Shown here: piece by piece, positions 7,684 to 16,722 of the stretch | Numbering within the stretch: the stretch's first letter is position 1 | Layout: the number at the start of each line of letters is the position of its first letter | NCBI RefSeq assembly: GCF_021190955.1 | Contig: NZ_JAIOAO010000001.1 | Coordinates: forward strand, 372,001 to 436,000 | Direction: 5' to 3' | DNA: 64,000 nucleotides | DNA from: Parachryseolinea silvisoli | GTDB lineage: Bacteria; Bacteroidota; Bacteroidia; Cytophagales; Cyclobacteriaceae | The notes under the pieces: model-generated | Database searches by the model: none | Told to the model about the DNA's origin: nothing | What the model saw: only the letters and a program-made list of their open reading frames with translations | Translations under genes and position numbers: made by a program

Positions 7684-8925
7684 TTAGTCCTTAGCATCTG
7701 TCTTTCTATCGATCCGATAGAGTCTGCCTTCGTCTGTGACAGCGTACAACGCATTATCAGTACCCTGGGTGATGTCGCGGAAGCGTTGCCCTTCGGATGC
7801 CAGCAGCCTTTCTTCGCCTACAACCCGATTGTCGTCAATTACCAGACGAATAATATGCTTCCCGCTCAATGAGCTAAGGAAGAGATTGTTCTTCCATTCC
7901 GGTACGCGATCGCCTTTGTAGAACGTGATGCCGCTGGGCGATATCACGGGATCCCAGTAGTATACAGGCTGTTCCATGCCGTCTTTTTGCTGGATGCCGT
8001 CACCAATGGTTTCGCCGCTATACTCTATACCATAGGTGATCGTAGGCCAGCCGTAGTTGGCACCCGCGCGTACGCGGTTCAACTCGTCGCCACCACGGGG
8101 TCCGTGTTCAGCCTGCCACAAATCACCGGTTTCAGGATGCAGCGCGATGCCCTGCGGGTTTCGATGTCCGATACTATATAGCTCGGGTAGTGCTCCATTG
8201 CCACTGAATGTCGGATTGCCAGACGCGGGTTGACCGTCTGTCGTGATGCGGATGATCTTTCCCAGAGCCGCTTCTACCGATTGTGCCAACGGCCGTGTCG
8301 GCAGAACAGAACGCTCGCCGGTACTTATAAACAAGTTGCCTGAACGATCGAATATCACGCGGCCACCATAGTGCAAATCGCTCGGGTATGCAGGGTTAGC
8401 GCGGTATATTACGGTTGCATTTTCAATGCTCTTCTCGTCATCGGCCAGCCGGCCTTTTGCTACTGCAGTAAGTGTACCACCCCCTACGTTTTCTGAGAAG
8501 GCCCAATATACCATTCTGTTAGAGGCAAACTGCGGATCGATACATAGTCCTAACAACCCTCCCTGCCCTGCAGCGTTAACCGCCGGGATGCCAGTGATGG
8601 CACTGCTTACAGTACCAGTAGTGGTAACAATGCGCATGTTACCTTCCTTCTCGGTTATCAACAAACGTCCGTCGGGCAGGCTGGTGACGCCCCAGGGGGC
8701 TTCCAGATTGGAGGTAACGACGCGTGATTCATAATCAGTAGTGGTGATCACGCCATCAATCCGCGTTTGACCTTCGAACGCAGGTTCGTAGTCTGTATTG
8801 GCTGGAAGAGTCTCTACTGGTGGTCCGGTTTGGTTACCGTTGCCGTCTCCATCATCATCGTCCGAACAGCTCAACACTATAGCCGACATGGCGGCCAGTA
8901 TAAAAAGATAATTTTTGATTTTCAT
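7684..8925 (-). CDS. PQQ-dependent sugar dehydrogenase, lipoprotein
   Basis: This 413-residue protein belongs to the glucose/sorbosone dehydrogenase beta-propeller family (Asd/Yli type). The N-terminus is a lipoprotein signal ending in the lipobox IVLSC, followed by an acidic linker (DDDDGDGN). Conserved signatures include APWGVTSLPDGRLLITEKEG, GGRVIFD, HRNPQGIALHP and EHGPRGGDELN. Soluble family members oxidise aldose sugars with PQQ and calcium and pass electrons to the respiratory chain. The ATG at 8925 was chosen because it starts the signal peptide. The export of the protein to the cell envelope is predicted from the lipobox. Confidence 0.92.
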   Translation of the reverse strand: MKIKNYLFILAAMSAIVLSCSDDDDGDGNGNQTGPPVETLPANTDYEPAFEGQTRIDGVITTTDYESRVVTSNLEAPWGVTSLPDGRLLITEKEGNMRIVTTTGTVSSAITGIPAVNAAGQGGLLGLCIDPQFASNRMVYWAFSENVGGGTLTAVAKGRLADDEKSIENATVIYRANPAYPSDLHYGGRVIFDRSGNLFISTGERSVLPTRPLAQSVEAALGKIIRITTDGQPASGNPTFSGNGALPELYSIGHRNPQGIALHPETGDLWQAEHGPRGGDELNRVRAGANYGWPTITYGIEYSGETIGDGIQQKDGMEQPVYYWDPVISPSGITFYKGDRVPEWKNNLFLSSLSGKHIIRLVIDDNRVVGEERLLASEGQRFRDITQGTDNALYAVTDEGRLYRIDRKTDAKD

Positions 8926-9038
8926 ACGGTGATCAATTACGTTATGTTTTCTCACGGATAAAAAACCATACCGTTCTTAGGGGGATTCCCTGCGATGAAT
9001 GAACAAAATCTACACATGGGAATACGTGCCACATAAAC

Positions 9039-9072
9039 AAAAAAAAGCCCTCTCTGTAAGACAGAAAGGGCT
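9039..9072 (-). terminator. Rho-independent terminator of the M13 peptidase gene
   Basis: The stem AGCCCTCTCTGT/ACAGAAAGGGCT has one mismatch and a three-base loop, and is followed on the minus strand by eight T residues. It lies 20 bases downstream of the peptidase stop codon. Confidence 0.9.
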
Positions 9073-9091
9073 GAAAGGTTCTAAAGTTTGA

Positions 9092-11107
9092 CTACCAGAC
9101 CGTTATCCGTTCATTCTCGGGCTTATACATTTTATCGCCCGGCTGTACATTAAATGCGTTGTAGAACGGTGTAAAATTCATGAGTGGCCCATTTACGCGC
9201 CACTTAGCGGGCGAGTGTGGATTCGTGTTTACATACATGCGTAAAAATGGGGCGGTAGTTTTCACACGCCAGATTCTTGCTACAGAAATAAAGAAACGTT
9301 GGTCCGGTGTAAAACCATCCAGTTTCGTCGTGTCTTTACCTTGTTCAGTCAATTTAAAGGCATCGTATGCGATCGCGACACCGGCAATGTCTGCGGTGTT
9401 CTCTCCTACTGTCAGTGCACCTTTTATATGTACTGAGTCGAGTACTGTAAATGAATTATATTGATCAATTACCTGTTGGGTTTTGGCTTTAAACTTTTCA
9501 TAGTCCGCTTTTGCCCACCAGTTTTTTACGTTGCCTTCTTTATCAAATTGCGCTCCCTGGTCGTCGAACGAGTGTGTGATTTCGTGGCCGATCACCATAC
9601 CAATGCCGCCATAGTTCAACGCATCATCCGCACTCAAATCAAAATAGGGAGTCTGTAAAATACCTGCCGGAAAGACGATTTCATTCAATGGCGGATTGTT
9701 GTATGCCGTGACCGTTGGCGGAGTGGTATACCATTCCGTTCTATCAACCGGATGTCCGACTTTCGCAACAGCATAGCGGTATTCATTTTTATTAGCGGAT
9801 AAGCAGTTTTCAAAATATGTATCTCTCTTCACCTCTACGTTGGAGTAGTCTCTCCATTTATCGGGGTATCCGATCTTTTCCGTAAAGGCATATAATTTCT
9901 CTTTTGCCTTAGCCTTGGTGGAGTCGCTCATCCAATCCAGCTTATTGATACGTGCTTCAAAGGCTGTCTTGAGATTACCGATCAACACCGCCATACGTTT
10001 CTTGGCGGCTTCGGGAAAGTACTTCTTTACATACAGCTGTGCCAGCGCTTCTCCCAGCGACTGATCTACGGCTTGCGTCATTTCTTCCGCGCGTGTTTTC
10101 TTAACGGCTTGTCCTGTCAGCACTTTTGTATACGCAAAAGTGGCATCGGCAAAAGGCCGGCTCAATAAGCCTGCGTAGCTGGTGAGGGCATTGGCCTTCA
10201 GATATGCCTTCCAGTCGTTGATGGAGACTGACTTCAACATCGCGTTCAGCTTATCATAGTAAGGAGGCTGGCCCATGTTAACCGAGTCAACGTTCACCCC
10301 GAGATCGTTCAACAATGTTGTCCACTGAAGATTGGGATGTTTCTTTGCTATATCTGCCACGGCCAACTTATTGTAGTTCACCTTCACGTCTCTGAGCTCA
10401 ATGTTCGTTCTGTGCGCACCTGCCAACTGTTTTTCCACCTCGTAGGCCGCGGATGCATTTTTCTCCGCCGTCACAACGTCGCTTCCTGTCAGCTGAAATA
10501 ATTGGGCGAGGTATGCTTTATAAGCTTTTTGAATCGCGAGTGTTGCCGAGTCTTTCTGGAAATAATAATCCCGCTCTGGTAGGCCTATACCGGTTTGATA
10601 GAGCTGCAGAATATTGACTGTGCTCTTTTTATCATCTGGGCCTACACTAAAGCCAATGATGGAACCCGTGCCCACCGTTTGTTCTTCGGCCACCAGCTTC
10701 AGCAACGAGGGCACGTCGGTCAGCGCGTCGATGCGCCCCAGCAAGGGCTTGATCGGGTCATAGCCGCGCTTGTTGATCGTGACGGTGTCCATACCGGAGG
10801 CATAGAAGTCGCCCACTTTCTGTTCGATGCTTCCGGCGGGATTGTTGCTGTTGGCAACGCTATCCAGAATGCCTTTCAGGCGTATGCGCTGCGGGAAGTT
10901 CAAAAAAGAATATGAACCTACGCCGGTTTGACCGGCGGGGATCTGCGCCGTGTCATACCAGATGCCGTTGACATACATAAAAAAGTCGTCACCAGGTTTC
11001 TTTCCGGAGTCTATACCGGTAATGATGATATGTTTTGGCTCCTGAGCTTTTTGCTTACAGGCGCCGGCGACCAGTAACGCGAGTGAAAAGTAAACGAGTT
11101 TTTTCAT
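9092..11107 (-). CDS. M13-family zinc metallopeptidase (PepO/neprilysin-like), lipoprotein
   Basis: This 671-residue protein has a lipobox (LLVAGAC) and the full M13 peptidase architecture. The zinc motif is in GHEITHSFDDQGAQFD (HExxH), and the third zinc ligand is in GENTADIAG (ExxxD). The C-terminus has the NGPLMNFTPFYNAF block and ends in ITVW, the usual family ending. M13 enzymes cut oligopeptides of limited size. The ATG at 11107 starts the signal peptide; the longer frame to 11209 has no coding character and runs through a terminator. It is predicted to be anchored in the envelope and is monocistronic. Confidence 0.95.
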   Translation of the reverse strand: MKKLVYFSLALLVAGACKQKAQEPKHIIITGIDSGKKPGDDFFMYVNGIWYDTAQIPAGQTGVGSYSFLNFPQRIRLKGILDSVANSNNPAGSIEQKVGDFYASGMDTVTINKRGYDPIKPLLGRIDALTDVPSLLKLVAEEQTVGTGSIIGFSVGPDDKKSTVNILQLYQTGIGLPERDYYFQKDSATLAIQKAYKAYLAQLFQLTGSDVVTAEKNASAAYEVEKQLAGAHRTNIELRDVKVNYNKLAVADIAKKHPNLQWTTLLNDLGVNVDSVNMGQPPYYDKLNAMLKSVSINDWKAYLKANALTSYAGLLSRPFADATFAYTKVLTGQAVKKTRAEEMTQAVDQSLGEALAQLYVKKYFPEAAKKRMAVLIGNLKTAFEARINKLDWMSDSTKAKAKEKLYAFTEKIGYPDKWRDYSNVEVKRDTYFENCLSANKNEYRYAVAKVGHPVDRTEWYTTPPTVTAYNNPPLNEIVFPAGILQTPYFDLSADDALNYGGIGMVIGHEITHSFDDQGAQFDKEGNVKNWWAKADYEKFKAKTQQVIDQYNSFTVLDSVHIKGALTVGENTADIAGVAIAYDAFKLTEQGKDTTKLDGFTPDQRFFISVARIWRVKTTAPFLRMYVNTNPHSPAKWRVNGPLMNFTPFYNAFNVQPGDKMYKPENERITVW

Positions 11108-11141
11108 GGTTTGTAGGTTGCGATAATGCGCAAATATATTC

Positions 11142-11171
11142 AAAAAAAAAGCACCGTCGCCGGTGCCTTTT
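11142..11171. terminator. Terminator between the transporter and M13 genes
   Basis: A compact GCACCG/CGGTGC stem with a TCGC loop has nine A residues on the left and a T-run on the right. It ends the minus-strand transcript of the catabolic locus and isolates it from the M13 gene. Confidence 0.8.
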
Positions 11172-11230
11172 TCCTTAACCTCAATCAAAAATCCCGTGTC
11201 ATAATGCAAATCGTGCCACGGTATATCCTG

Positions 11231-12325
11231 TTATGCCGTTACTACGGCCTTTTTGTCTTCAATGGGTTTACGATGCCACCACGATGCAAGGATGGAGCCG
11301 GTAACGTTCATGAGCGGACCGAAGATGGCGGGTGCCAGGCCTACCGTCGCGGCTTTTCCCATTTCTTTGGCAATGCCCGAGGCCAGGCCTCCGTTTTGCA
11401 TTCCTACTTCGATGGCGATGGTGCGACAGTCCTGTTCGTTCATCCGAAAGAGACGCGCAGACCAGTAACCCAGCAGGTAACCCATGGTATTGTGAATCAG
11501 CGATGACACGATCAGCAACAAACCTATAGCCATAAGGTTGTCGCGGCCGTTCGCCGTAATGATGAGAATGATAAAGGCAATACCGGCCATAGACACCAAC
11601 GGCATGGCTTTGTCCAGCCACGCTGTCTTGCCCCGGAAAAAGCGGTTGAAAAGCAAACCCGCCACAACCGGTAGGATGACGATCTTTGTGATGTCCCACA
11701 TCATCTTGGTGACCTCTATTTCCACGAACTGTCCGGCCAGCAGCTTCATGAGCAGTGGCATAAGGATCGGCGCGAGAAAGGTAGAAACCGTGGTGAGAGT
11801 AATAGACAGGGCCAGGTTGGCTTTTGCCAGATACGAAATGACATTAGAGGCCATGCCACAGGGCGAGCAACCAATCAGAATCACGCCGGCCGCAATCTCG
11901 GGCGGAAAGTCGAAAACGTTTGCGAGTGTAAAGCCCAAAAGCGGCATGATAGTGAAGTGATTCACCGTGCCGATAATTACGCCTTTGGGCATTTTGACAA
12001 CCCCCACAAAGTCTTTAACGCTCATTTCTGTGCCCATGCCGAACATAATGATCTGCAGCAGCGGTGTAAAGAGATTGTCGAGCCGGAAACCGTTGACTGA
12101 GATGAAGTACTGCGGAAAGTACATAGACGTCGTCACGGCCGCCAGAATCATGATGGTGTAGGAGAACCCCTTCAATGCTTCGTAGCCACGGACACCGATA
12201 GCCAGCGACAGAAAGAACAGGACAAATAGGATACCCGAGGCGGGTATCTGGTCCGCGAGGACCAGGGAAACCGCCGCTATCAGGAACGCAGCCGCGGCAT
12301 ATAGTAAGAGCTTGTGTTTTGTCAT
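11231..12325 (-). CDS. BASS-family (bile acid:sodium symporter) transporter
   Basis: This 364-residue protein has about ten membrane segments. The signature segments of the BASS fold are present: the sodium-site region MGTEMSVKDF, GCSPCGMASNVISYLAKAN and EVGMQNGGLASGIA. Characterised bacterial and plastid family members move bile acids, pantoate/ketopantoate or pyruvate with sodium. It is the last gene of the catabolic locus, 92 bases after the RraA-type gene, which suggests it carries a product of the exported enzymes into the cytoplasm. The substrate assignment is an inference from context. Confidence 0.9.
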   Translation of the reverse strand: MTKHKLLLYAAAAFLIAAVSLVLADQIPASGILFVLFFLSLAIGVRGYEALKGFSYTIMILAAVTTSMYFPQYFISVNGFRLDNLFTPLLQIIMFGMGTEMSVKDFVGVVKMPKGVIIGTVNHFTIMPLLGFTLANVFDFPPEIAAGVILIGCSPCGMASNVISYLAKANLALSITLTTVSTFLAPILMPLLMKLLAGQFVEIEVTKMMWDITKIVILPVVAGLLFNRFFRGKTAWLDKAMPLVSMAGIAFIILIITANGRDNLMAIGLLLIVSSLIHNTMGYLLGYWSARLFRMNEQDCRTIAIEVGMQNGGLASGIAKEMGKAATVGLAPAIFGPLMNVTGSILASWWHRKPIEDKKAVVTA

Positions 12326-12417
12326 GGTTGTTCAGGTCAGGAAAAAGACCTCCACGGTCCGTAGCCCACAGCTCCCGGCCAAACCTCCGTGAACCATGAA
12401 CTACAGACCCTGGATGT

Positions 12418-13347
12418 CTACCACGTTCTGTTTTTCATATACTCGTCGAGCTCGGCTCGTTTCATGGGAATCTCGTTCGGGTGCTTATCGAGCCATTGCA
12501 GAAAAGCTTCTTTCACCTTGTCTGTCCATTGGTTGTCGATCTCACCGGGGGTGAACTTCTGCTCGCGCAGCATGTCAAAAGCAAACTTGTCACGCAGCTG
12601 CAGGAACTCGGCTGTCACGACAACCTTCTGAGCCAGGTGAGCGGGTATAAAAATTACACCTTCGTCGCGCGCCAGTACCAGGTCGCCCGGCAGCACCATT
12701 ACCTTGCCGATGCGAATGGGCGTGTTGAGCCCCATCAACACCGAGTTTTCGAGGAAGGTCGGATCCCACTCGCGCACCCAGGCATTAAAGCCTTTGATTC
12801 TCGCGAGGCCTTCGGGATCGCGGGCGGAGCTGTTAAATACCACGCCGTTACCCGACTTGGCATAGATCGAGTTACCGAGGTTGTCACCGATCAGCGTGCC
12901 TGCTTCAATCTTGCCAAATCCATCGGCCACATAGATGTCACCTTTCGAAAGTTTGTCGATGGGCCAGGAGTTGGTGTTGCCGATGCGTCCGTCTTTTTTG
13001 CCGCGGTCTTTAATATTCTTCTCTACGTCCGGGCGGCTGGGCATAAACATCGCCGTGTAGGCGCGCCCGGCCATGGGTTGGCTGCTGTTCAATACTTTAA
13101 AGTTACCCTCAAACTGCGAGGTATAGCCTTCGTTGCGCAGCACGAGCCAGGCTTCTTCGATAGACACGTTTTTGGCGCGGGCCACGAGCTCATCGGGAAT
13201 GCGGGGGCGGCCATCAGGAAACCGCTCCCCTTTCCATTCCGATGTAAGAAAGATGAGCTCCTCTTTCGGTATTGTTTGAGCCTGCACAGAGGCAGTAAAA
13301 GCTCCCGCCACGAACAGCAGGCCCAGTATCACGTTCTTTTTTTTCAT
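12418..13347 (-). CDS. Exported RraA / HMG-CHA aldolase-like protein
   Basis: This 309-residue protein has a Sec signal peptide (MKKKNVILGLLFVAGAFTASVQA) and then an RraA-fold domain. The GDNLGNSIYAKSGNGVVFNSSARD region matches the substrate- and metal-binding segment of 4-hydroxy-4-methyl-2-oxoglutarate aldolases, including the Arg-Asp pair. Related enzymes cleave 4-hydroxy-2-oxo acids or decarboxylate oxaloacetate. RraA-type proteins are normally cytoplasmic, so the export signal is unusual. It starts 13 bases after the amidohydrolase stop codon. Its C-terminal extension of about 60 residues (helical, charged) is not part of the core fold. The ATG at 13347 starts the signal peptide. Confidence 0.82.
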   Translation of the reverse strand: MKKKNVILGLLFVAGAFTASVQAQTIPKEELIFLTSEWKGERFPDGRPRIPDELVARAKNVSIEEAWLVLRNEGYTSQFEGNFKVLNSSQPMAGRAYTAMFMPSRPDVEKNIKDRGKKDGRIGNTNSWPIDKLSKGDIYVADGFGKIEAGTLIGDNLGNSIYAKSGNGVVFNSSARDPEGLARIKGFNAWVREWDPTFLENSVLMGLNTPIRIGKVMVLPGDLVLARDEGVIFIPAHLAQKVVVTAEFLQLRDKFAFDMLREQKFTPGEIDNQWTDKVKEAFLQWLDKHPNEIPMKRAELDEYMKNRTW

Positions 13348-13360
13348 GTGAGCAGTGGCA

Positions 13361-14635
13361 TTATTTCTTGTTGGCGAAGGCGGCCGCATTGGGGTCGGTC
13401 GTCCACGACGGTTTTGATATACCGTTCAGGTCGTATACGATCTCGCCTGCGCGCAGCGTCAGCTCGCACTCCAGCTTCTTTGTCCCTTCCAATTTATATC
13501 CTTTCGAGTCGACAAATCCATACTTGCCCGTCAGCATGCTGAATACGGCTACGTCCGCTACCGCACCGGCGGTAAGATGACCCAGGTCATCGCGATGAAT
13601 GACCGATGCCGGCGACCACGTAGAAGCTTTGAACACGGCTTGCAGCGGCATGCCCAGGTTGACAAACTTTGACATGACATTGAGCTGATCTTTCATACCC
13701 GCATTCATGCTGGCGGTGTGAATGTCCGTGCTGATGGTGGTGGGATAGAATCCTTGCTTGATGGCCGGTATAGCCTGTGAGAACATAAAGCTGCCGCCTC
13801 CGTGGCCTACGTCGAAGACAATGCCGCGCTTGATGGCTTCCTGCACATATGGAAAGGGATTGCCCTGGTCGTCCATGACCGGGCCACGACCTGTGAGACG
13901 AGCATAGGTATGGGTGAAGATGTCGCCGGGACGCAGGTGCGTCAGCAGCAGGTCGCGCAGGGGCAGCGGCGGCACATGGCCACCGAAATCGATCATGACG
14001 GGCACGTTGGCAATCTTGCCGGCCTCTACGGCACGATCGACCGGGTCCCACTCAGTGCCCGAGAAATGTGCTACTTTAACGCCGACGATCTCGCTGTTCT
14101 GACGTACGACCATGGCGGTCATGCGGCTGTCCATGTCAGCCAGGTTCTGCTCGTACGGGCCACCGCGCATGCCTTCGCCGACGATGTTGAGGAACGACAG
14201 CACACGTGTTTTCGAATGCTCGATAGTCTGGCGTTTGAAGGTGCTGAACGTTTTCCAACCGGCACCACCGGCATCCACGACCGTCGTTACACCGACACGG
14301 AACGTAAAGCCGTCGGGCGGAAGCGCCTCGAAGCCGTCGCTCAGGTAGTGGTCGGGTTGTGTGCCGAAGAAGTTGTGTGAATGTATGTCGATCAAGCCAG
14401 GCGTTACATACAGGCCTTTGGCATCGACCACCAGGGTAGCTTTTTTGGGGTCTATATTTTTAGCGACGAGCGCGATCTTGTCGTCTTTGATGGCGACGTC
14501 CATGACATCATCGATGTTGTTTTTGGCGTCGACTACGTGGCCGCCTTTCAGCAGCAGGGTGTACTCCTGGGCCAGGGCCGCACCGGCACACAGCAGGAGC
14601 AGGCAAAGGAGATACAGTTTACGAGTTACATACAT
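13361..14635 (-). CDS. Exported amidohydrolase/deacetylase-type metallohydrolase
   Basis: This 424-residue enzyme has a Sec signal peptide with cleavage expected after ALA at residue 22. The amidohydrolase-superfamily metal ligands can be followed: HSH at residues 85-87, the probable bridging lysine in VGVKVAH, the histidines in FGGHVPP and FTHTYAR, and the aspartate in STDIHT. It matches the EF_0837-like amidohydrolase/deacetylase subgroup, which frequently sits beside SelA/DgaE-like PLP enzymes, as here. Family members deacylate N-acyl or hydrolyse cyclic amide substrates; the true substrate is unknown. It lies between the RidA and RraA genes. Confidence 0.88.
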   Translation of the reverse strand: MYVTRKLYLLCLLLLCAGAALAQEYTLLLKGGHVVDAKNNIDDVMDVAIKDDKIALVAKNIDPKKATLVVDAKGLYVTPGLIDIHSHNFFGTQPDHYLSDGFEALPPDGFTFRVGVTTVVDAGGAGWKTFSTFKRQTIEHSKTRVLSFLNIVGEGMRGGPYEQNLADMDSRMTAMVVRQNSEIVGVKVAHFSGTEWDPVDRAVEAGKIANVPVMIDFGGHVPPLPLRDLLLTHLRPGDIFTHTYARLTGRGPVMDDQGNPFPYVQEAIKRGIVFDVGHGGGSFMFSQAIPAIKQGFYPTTISTDIHTASMNAGMKDQLNVMSKFVNLGMPLQAVFKASTWSPASVIHRDDLGHLTAGAVADVAVFSMLTGKYGFVDSKGYKLEGTKKLECELTLRAGEIVYDLNGISKPSWTTDPNAAAFANKK

Positions 14636-14758
14636 ATAGCGTAAGGTCCGTTTCGGGTGTTGGGTGTCTGGTATTTTTTCTTTACTGCAGGCATTACAAT
14701 AACGTCTGATCGATTTATTTATCCCGGTCAGCCCTGATGCGCTTCCTGTGTAAGAAGG

Positions 14759-14781
14759 CGCTGCCGGTGGTGCCGGCAGCG
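14759..14781 (-). promoter_or_regulatory. Strong intergenic hairpin between RidA and amidohydrolase genes
   Basis: A perfect nine-base stem CGCTGCCGG/CCGGCAGCG with a five-base loop follows the RidA-type gene. The minus strand has only a weak T-stretch after it, so it looks more like an attenuator or mRNA-stability hairpin inside the operon than a full terminator. Confidence 0.55.
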
Positions 14782-14788
14782 TTATCCA

Positions 14789-15250
14789 TTAAATATAGGC
14801 GATGCAATCCATCTCCACGAGCGAGTCGCCCGGTACGCCACCGTATACGGCGACCGTCGTACGTACGGGGGGCTTGTCACCGAACTTGCCTTTATAGGCC
14901 TCGTTCATAGCTTTGTAGTCATTCAGGTCGTGCAGGAACACACTTACCTTCAGTACTTTTTTCATTGAAGAACCTGCTTTGACAAGCTCTTTCTCCAGTT
15001 CGTCAAGCACGTGGAGGGTGTGGGCAGTGATATCGCCATCGAAGTGGGCGCCTTTGCCTGCCACAAACACCAGGTTACCGAACTTGGTAGAACCGGAAAA
15101 CAACGGTACATCCTGATCATCCTTCACGACATTGAATACCTCTTTCTCCGGTGTGGCGTCGCTCTTCGCGTTCGCTACCATGCCGAGACCTACGACGCCG
15201 GCAGCGGATGTAAAGATTTTCTTCAGGATCGATCTTCTTTGTTCTTTCAT
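14789..15250 (-). CDS. RidA (YjgF/YER057c/UK114) family protein with Tat-type signal
   Basis: This is a 153-residue protein. Residues 1-28 form a twin-arginine signal (RRSILKK followed by a hydrophobic stretch and ANA), and the rest is a single RidA domain. The conserved Arg that binds the substrate carboxylate is Arg130 (in PPVRTTV), followed by the VEMDCIAYI ending. RidA proteins hydrolyse reactive enamine/imine intermediates released by PLP enzymes to 2-oxo acids and ammonia. A Tat-exported RidA is unusual. It starts 53 bases downstream of the PLP enzyme gene, which fits processing of that enzyme's product. Confidence 0.9.
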   Translation of the reverse strand: MKEQRRSILKKIFTSAAGVVGLGMVANAKSDATPEKEVFNVVKDDQDVPLFSGSTKFGNLVFVAGKGAHFDGDITAHTLHVLDELEKELVKAGSSMKKVLKVSVFLHDLNDYKAMNEAYKGKFGDKPPVRTTVAVYGGVPGDSLVEMDCIAYI

Positions 15251-15303
15251 GGCTGTTTATACAAATAGTGAAACAATTATTTTTGGGGTGTCTTCAATCT
15301 CAT

Positions 15304-16533
15304 TTATGCCACTGCTTTGCTTAGCTCTTCCTTCAAGCGTGTCGCCACGATCTTCTCCTGTCCGGGCTTCAACATAAACACCGTCACCGATACACTGTTG
15401 GCCTCGCTGCCGCCGGCAATCTCAATCGACGGGCTGGCGTTGCGCAGGTTTTCTTTGAGCTTGGTACTCGTGATCTTTACCGACTCGTTCCAGGTGATGT
15501 GCAGTGTCGGCGTGTGATTGCCTAGCTCCGGCACCTTTACTTCCGTTGTTACGCCAGAGACGCCTTTGACCGCGCTCTGAATATGCGCGATACCTGCCTC
15601 CCACTCTTTCCATTCTTTGTCATGGTCGGCCTTGATATAGGTGTCGATGGCTACATACATACCCAAGATCTCTTCTTTGTTGATCTTAAATCCGCGGCCA
15701 ATGTTAAAGCCCCGTGGCGGCATATGCAATCGCGCAGCGGCAATAATTTCTTTTTTCCCCATCAGCAACCCCGCGCTTTGCGGGCCGCGAATGGCTTTTC
15801 CCCCGGAGATCACAACAAAGCTAAAGCCGAGGTCATTGAAACGCCAGAGGTTTGATACAGGCGGTACGTCGGCGGCAATGTCGATGGAGGTGGGAACATT
15901 ATATTTTTTACCCAGCGCCACCCATTCTTCGTGCTGGATCTTGCCGAGGTCCGATTGTATGTGCAGGAAGTGCATAAGTGCCGTGCGTTCGTTCACGGCT
16001 TTGGCCACGTCTTCGGCAGTCTCTACCCAAACGATCTTGCACCCTGTATTGGTCAGGGCGTGGTTATAAACAATATCGTGCGCCTTCTGGATGATCACTT
16101 CCGACTTCATGCCGGTGTACTCCAGGTGCGGCAGTTGCTCTACTTTCTTTACATCCATGCCGGTGAGGACGCCGGCCAGGCCCAGGGTCATGCCGGAGAA
16201 CGCGCCGGAGGTTACAACCACGGCCTCGGAGTGTACAAGCTTGGCGAGCTTCTCACCAACTTTGTCTTGTACTTCGTCCAGCATGCAAAATTCTTTGGAA
16301 GCGAAATTGATGGCGTCCATCACTTCATCGCGCATCAGCGAACCGGTCATTGCAGTATACGTACCTGCGGCATTGATGAAGGTACGTACGCCCAGCTCTT
16401 TAAATACGTCACGTTTCGGTGGGGTCTTTTGCGCAGGCGCGGCCAGCACGGAAAAAGGTGCGACGCTGCCTACGATGCCACCGATCACGGGAAAAGAAGA
16501 AAGGCGGCGAAGGAGTTCTCTACGGTTCAGCAT
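15304..16533 (-). CDS. SelA/DgaE-like PLP-dependent enzyme with Tat signal
   Basis: This 409-residue fold-type I PLP enzyme starts with a clear Tat signal: NRRELLRRL, a hydrophobic core, and an Ala-Ala-Pro end near residue 33. The mature part has the family opening INAAGTYTAMTGS (near residues 54-65), the aspartate that pairs with the pyridine ring in SIDIAAD (Asp218), and the Schiff-base lysine Lys246 in SGGKAIRGPQS. It groups with the SelA-like DgaE ammonia lyases, which dehydrate or deaminate sugar-acid phosphates or amino acids. Tat export would let the enzyme fold with PLP in the cytoplasm before crossing the membrane. It is the first enzyme gene after susCD. Confidence 0.88.
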   Translation of the reverse strand: MLNRRELLRRLSSFPVIGGIVGSVAPFSVLAAPAQKTPPKRDVFKELGVRTFINAAGTYTAMTGSLMRDEVMDAINFASKEFCMLDEVQDKVGEKLAKLVHSEAVVVTSGAFSGMTLGLAGVLTGMDVKKVEQLPHLEYTGMKSEVIIQKAHDIVYNHALTNTGCKIVWVETAEDVAKAVNERTALMHFLHIQSDLGKIQHEEWVALGKKYNVPTSIDIAADVPPVSNLWRFNDLGFSFVVISGGKAIRGPQSAGLLMGKKEIIAAARLHMPPRGFNIGRGFKINKEEILGMYVAIDTYIKADHDKEWKEWEAGIAHIQSAVKGVSGVTTEVKVPELGNHTPTLHITWNESVKITSTKLKENLRNASPSIEIAGGSEANSVSVTVFMLKPGQEKIVATRLKEELSKAVA

Positions 16534-16672
16534 GTATACTTAGGGTGTTATGGGTGTCTTATAGGTTAGGCTTCCGGTGCGTTATCGAAAGATAGCGGTT
16601 AGGGCAGGTGGAGAAAATATAAAAGCTTGTAGCGGTATGATGGGTATATAAATGGTAAGGCAGGTTGGATAT

Positions 16673-16708
16673 AAAAGGGCCGGTGTGCGTGTGTGCACAC
16701 CGGCCTTT
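16673..16708 (-). terminator. Terminator-like hairpin between susD and the enzyme genes
   Basis: The stem AAAGGGCCGGTGTGC pairs with GCACACCGGCCTTT with one bulged G. On the minus strand a short T-run follows. It lies 15 bases after the susD stop codon, so most transcripts may stop here and only some continue into the enzyme genes. Confidence 0.75.
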
Positions 16709-16722
16709 ATTTTTAGGTGTTA

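Noticed and set aside
12481-13542. A 353-codon open frame on the plus strand
   Set aside because: It lies antisense to the RraA-type and amidohydrolase genes, whose protein families are clear. The translated sequence has no family features.
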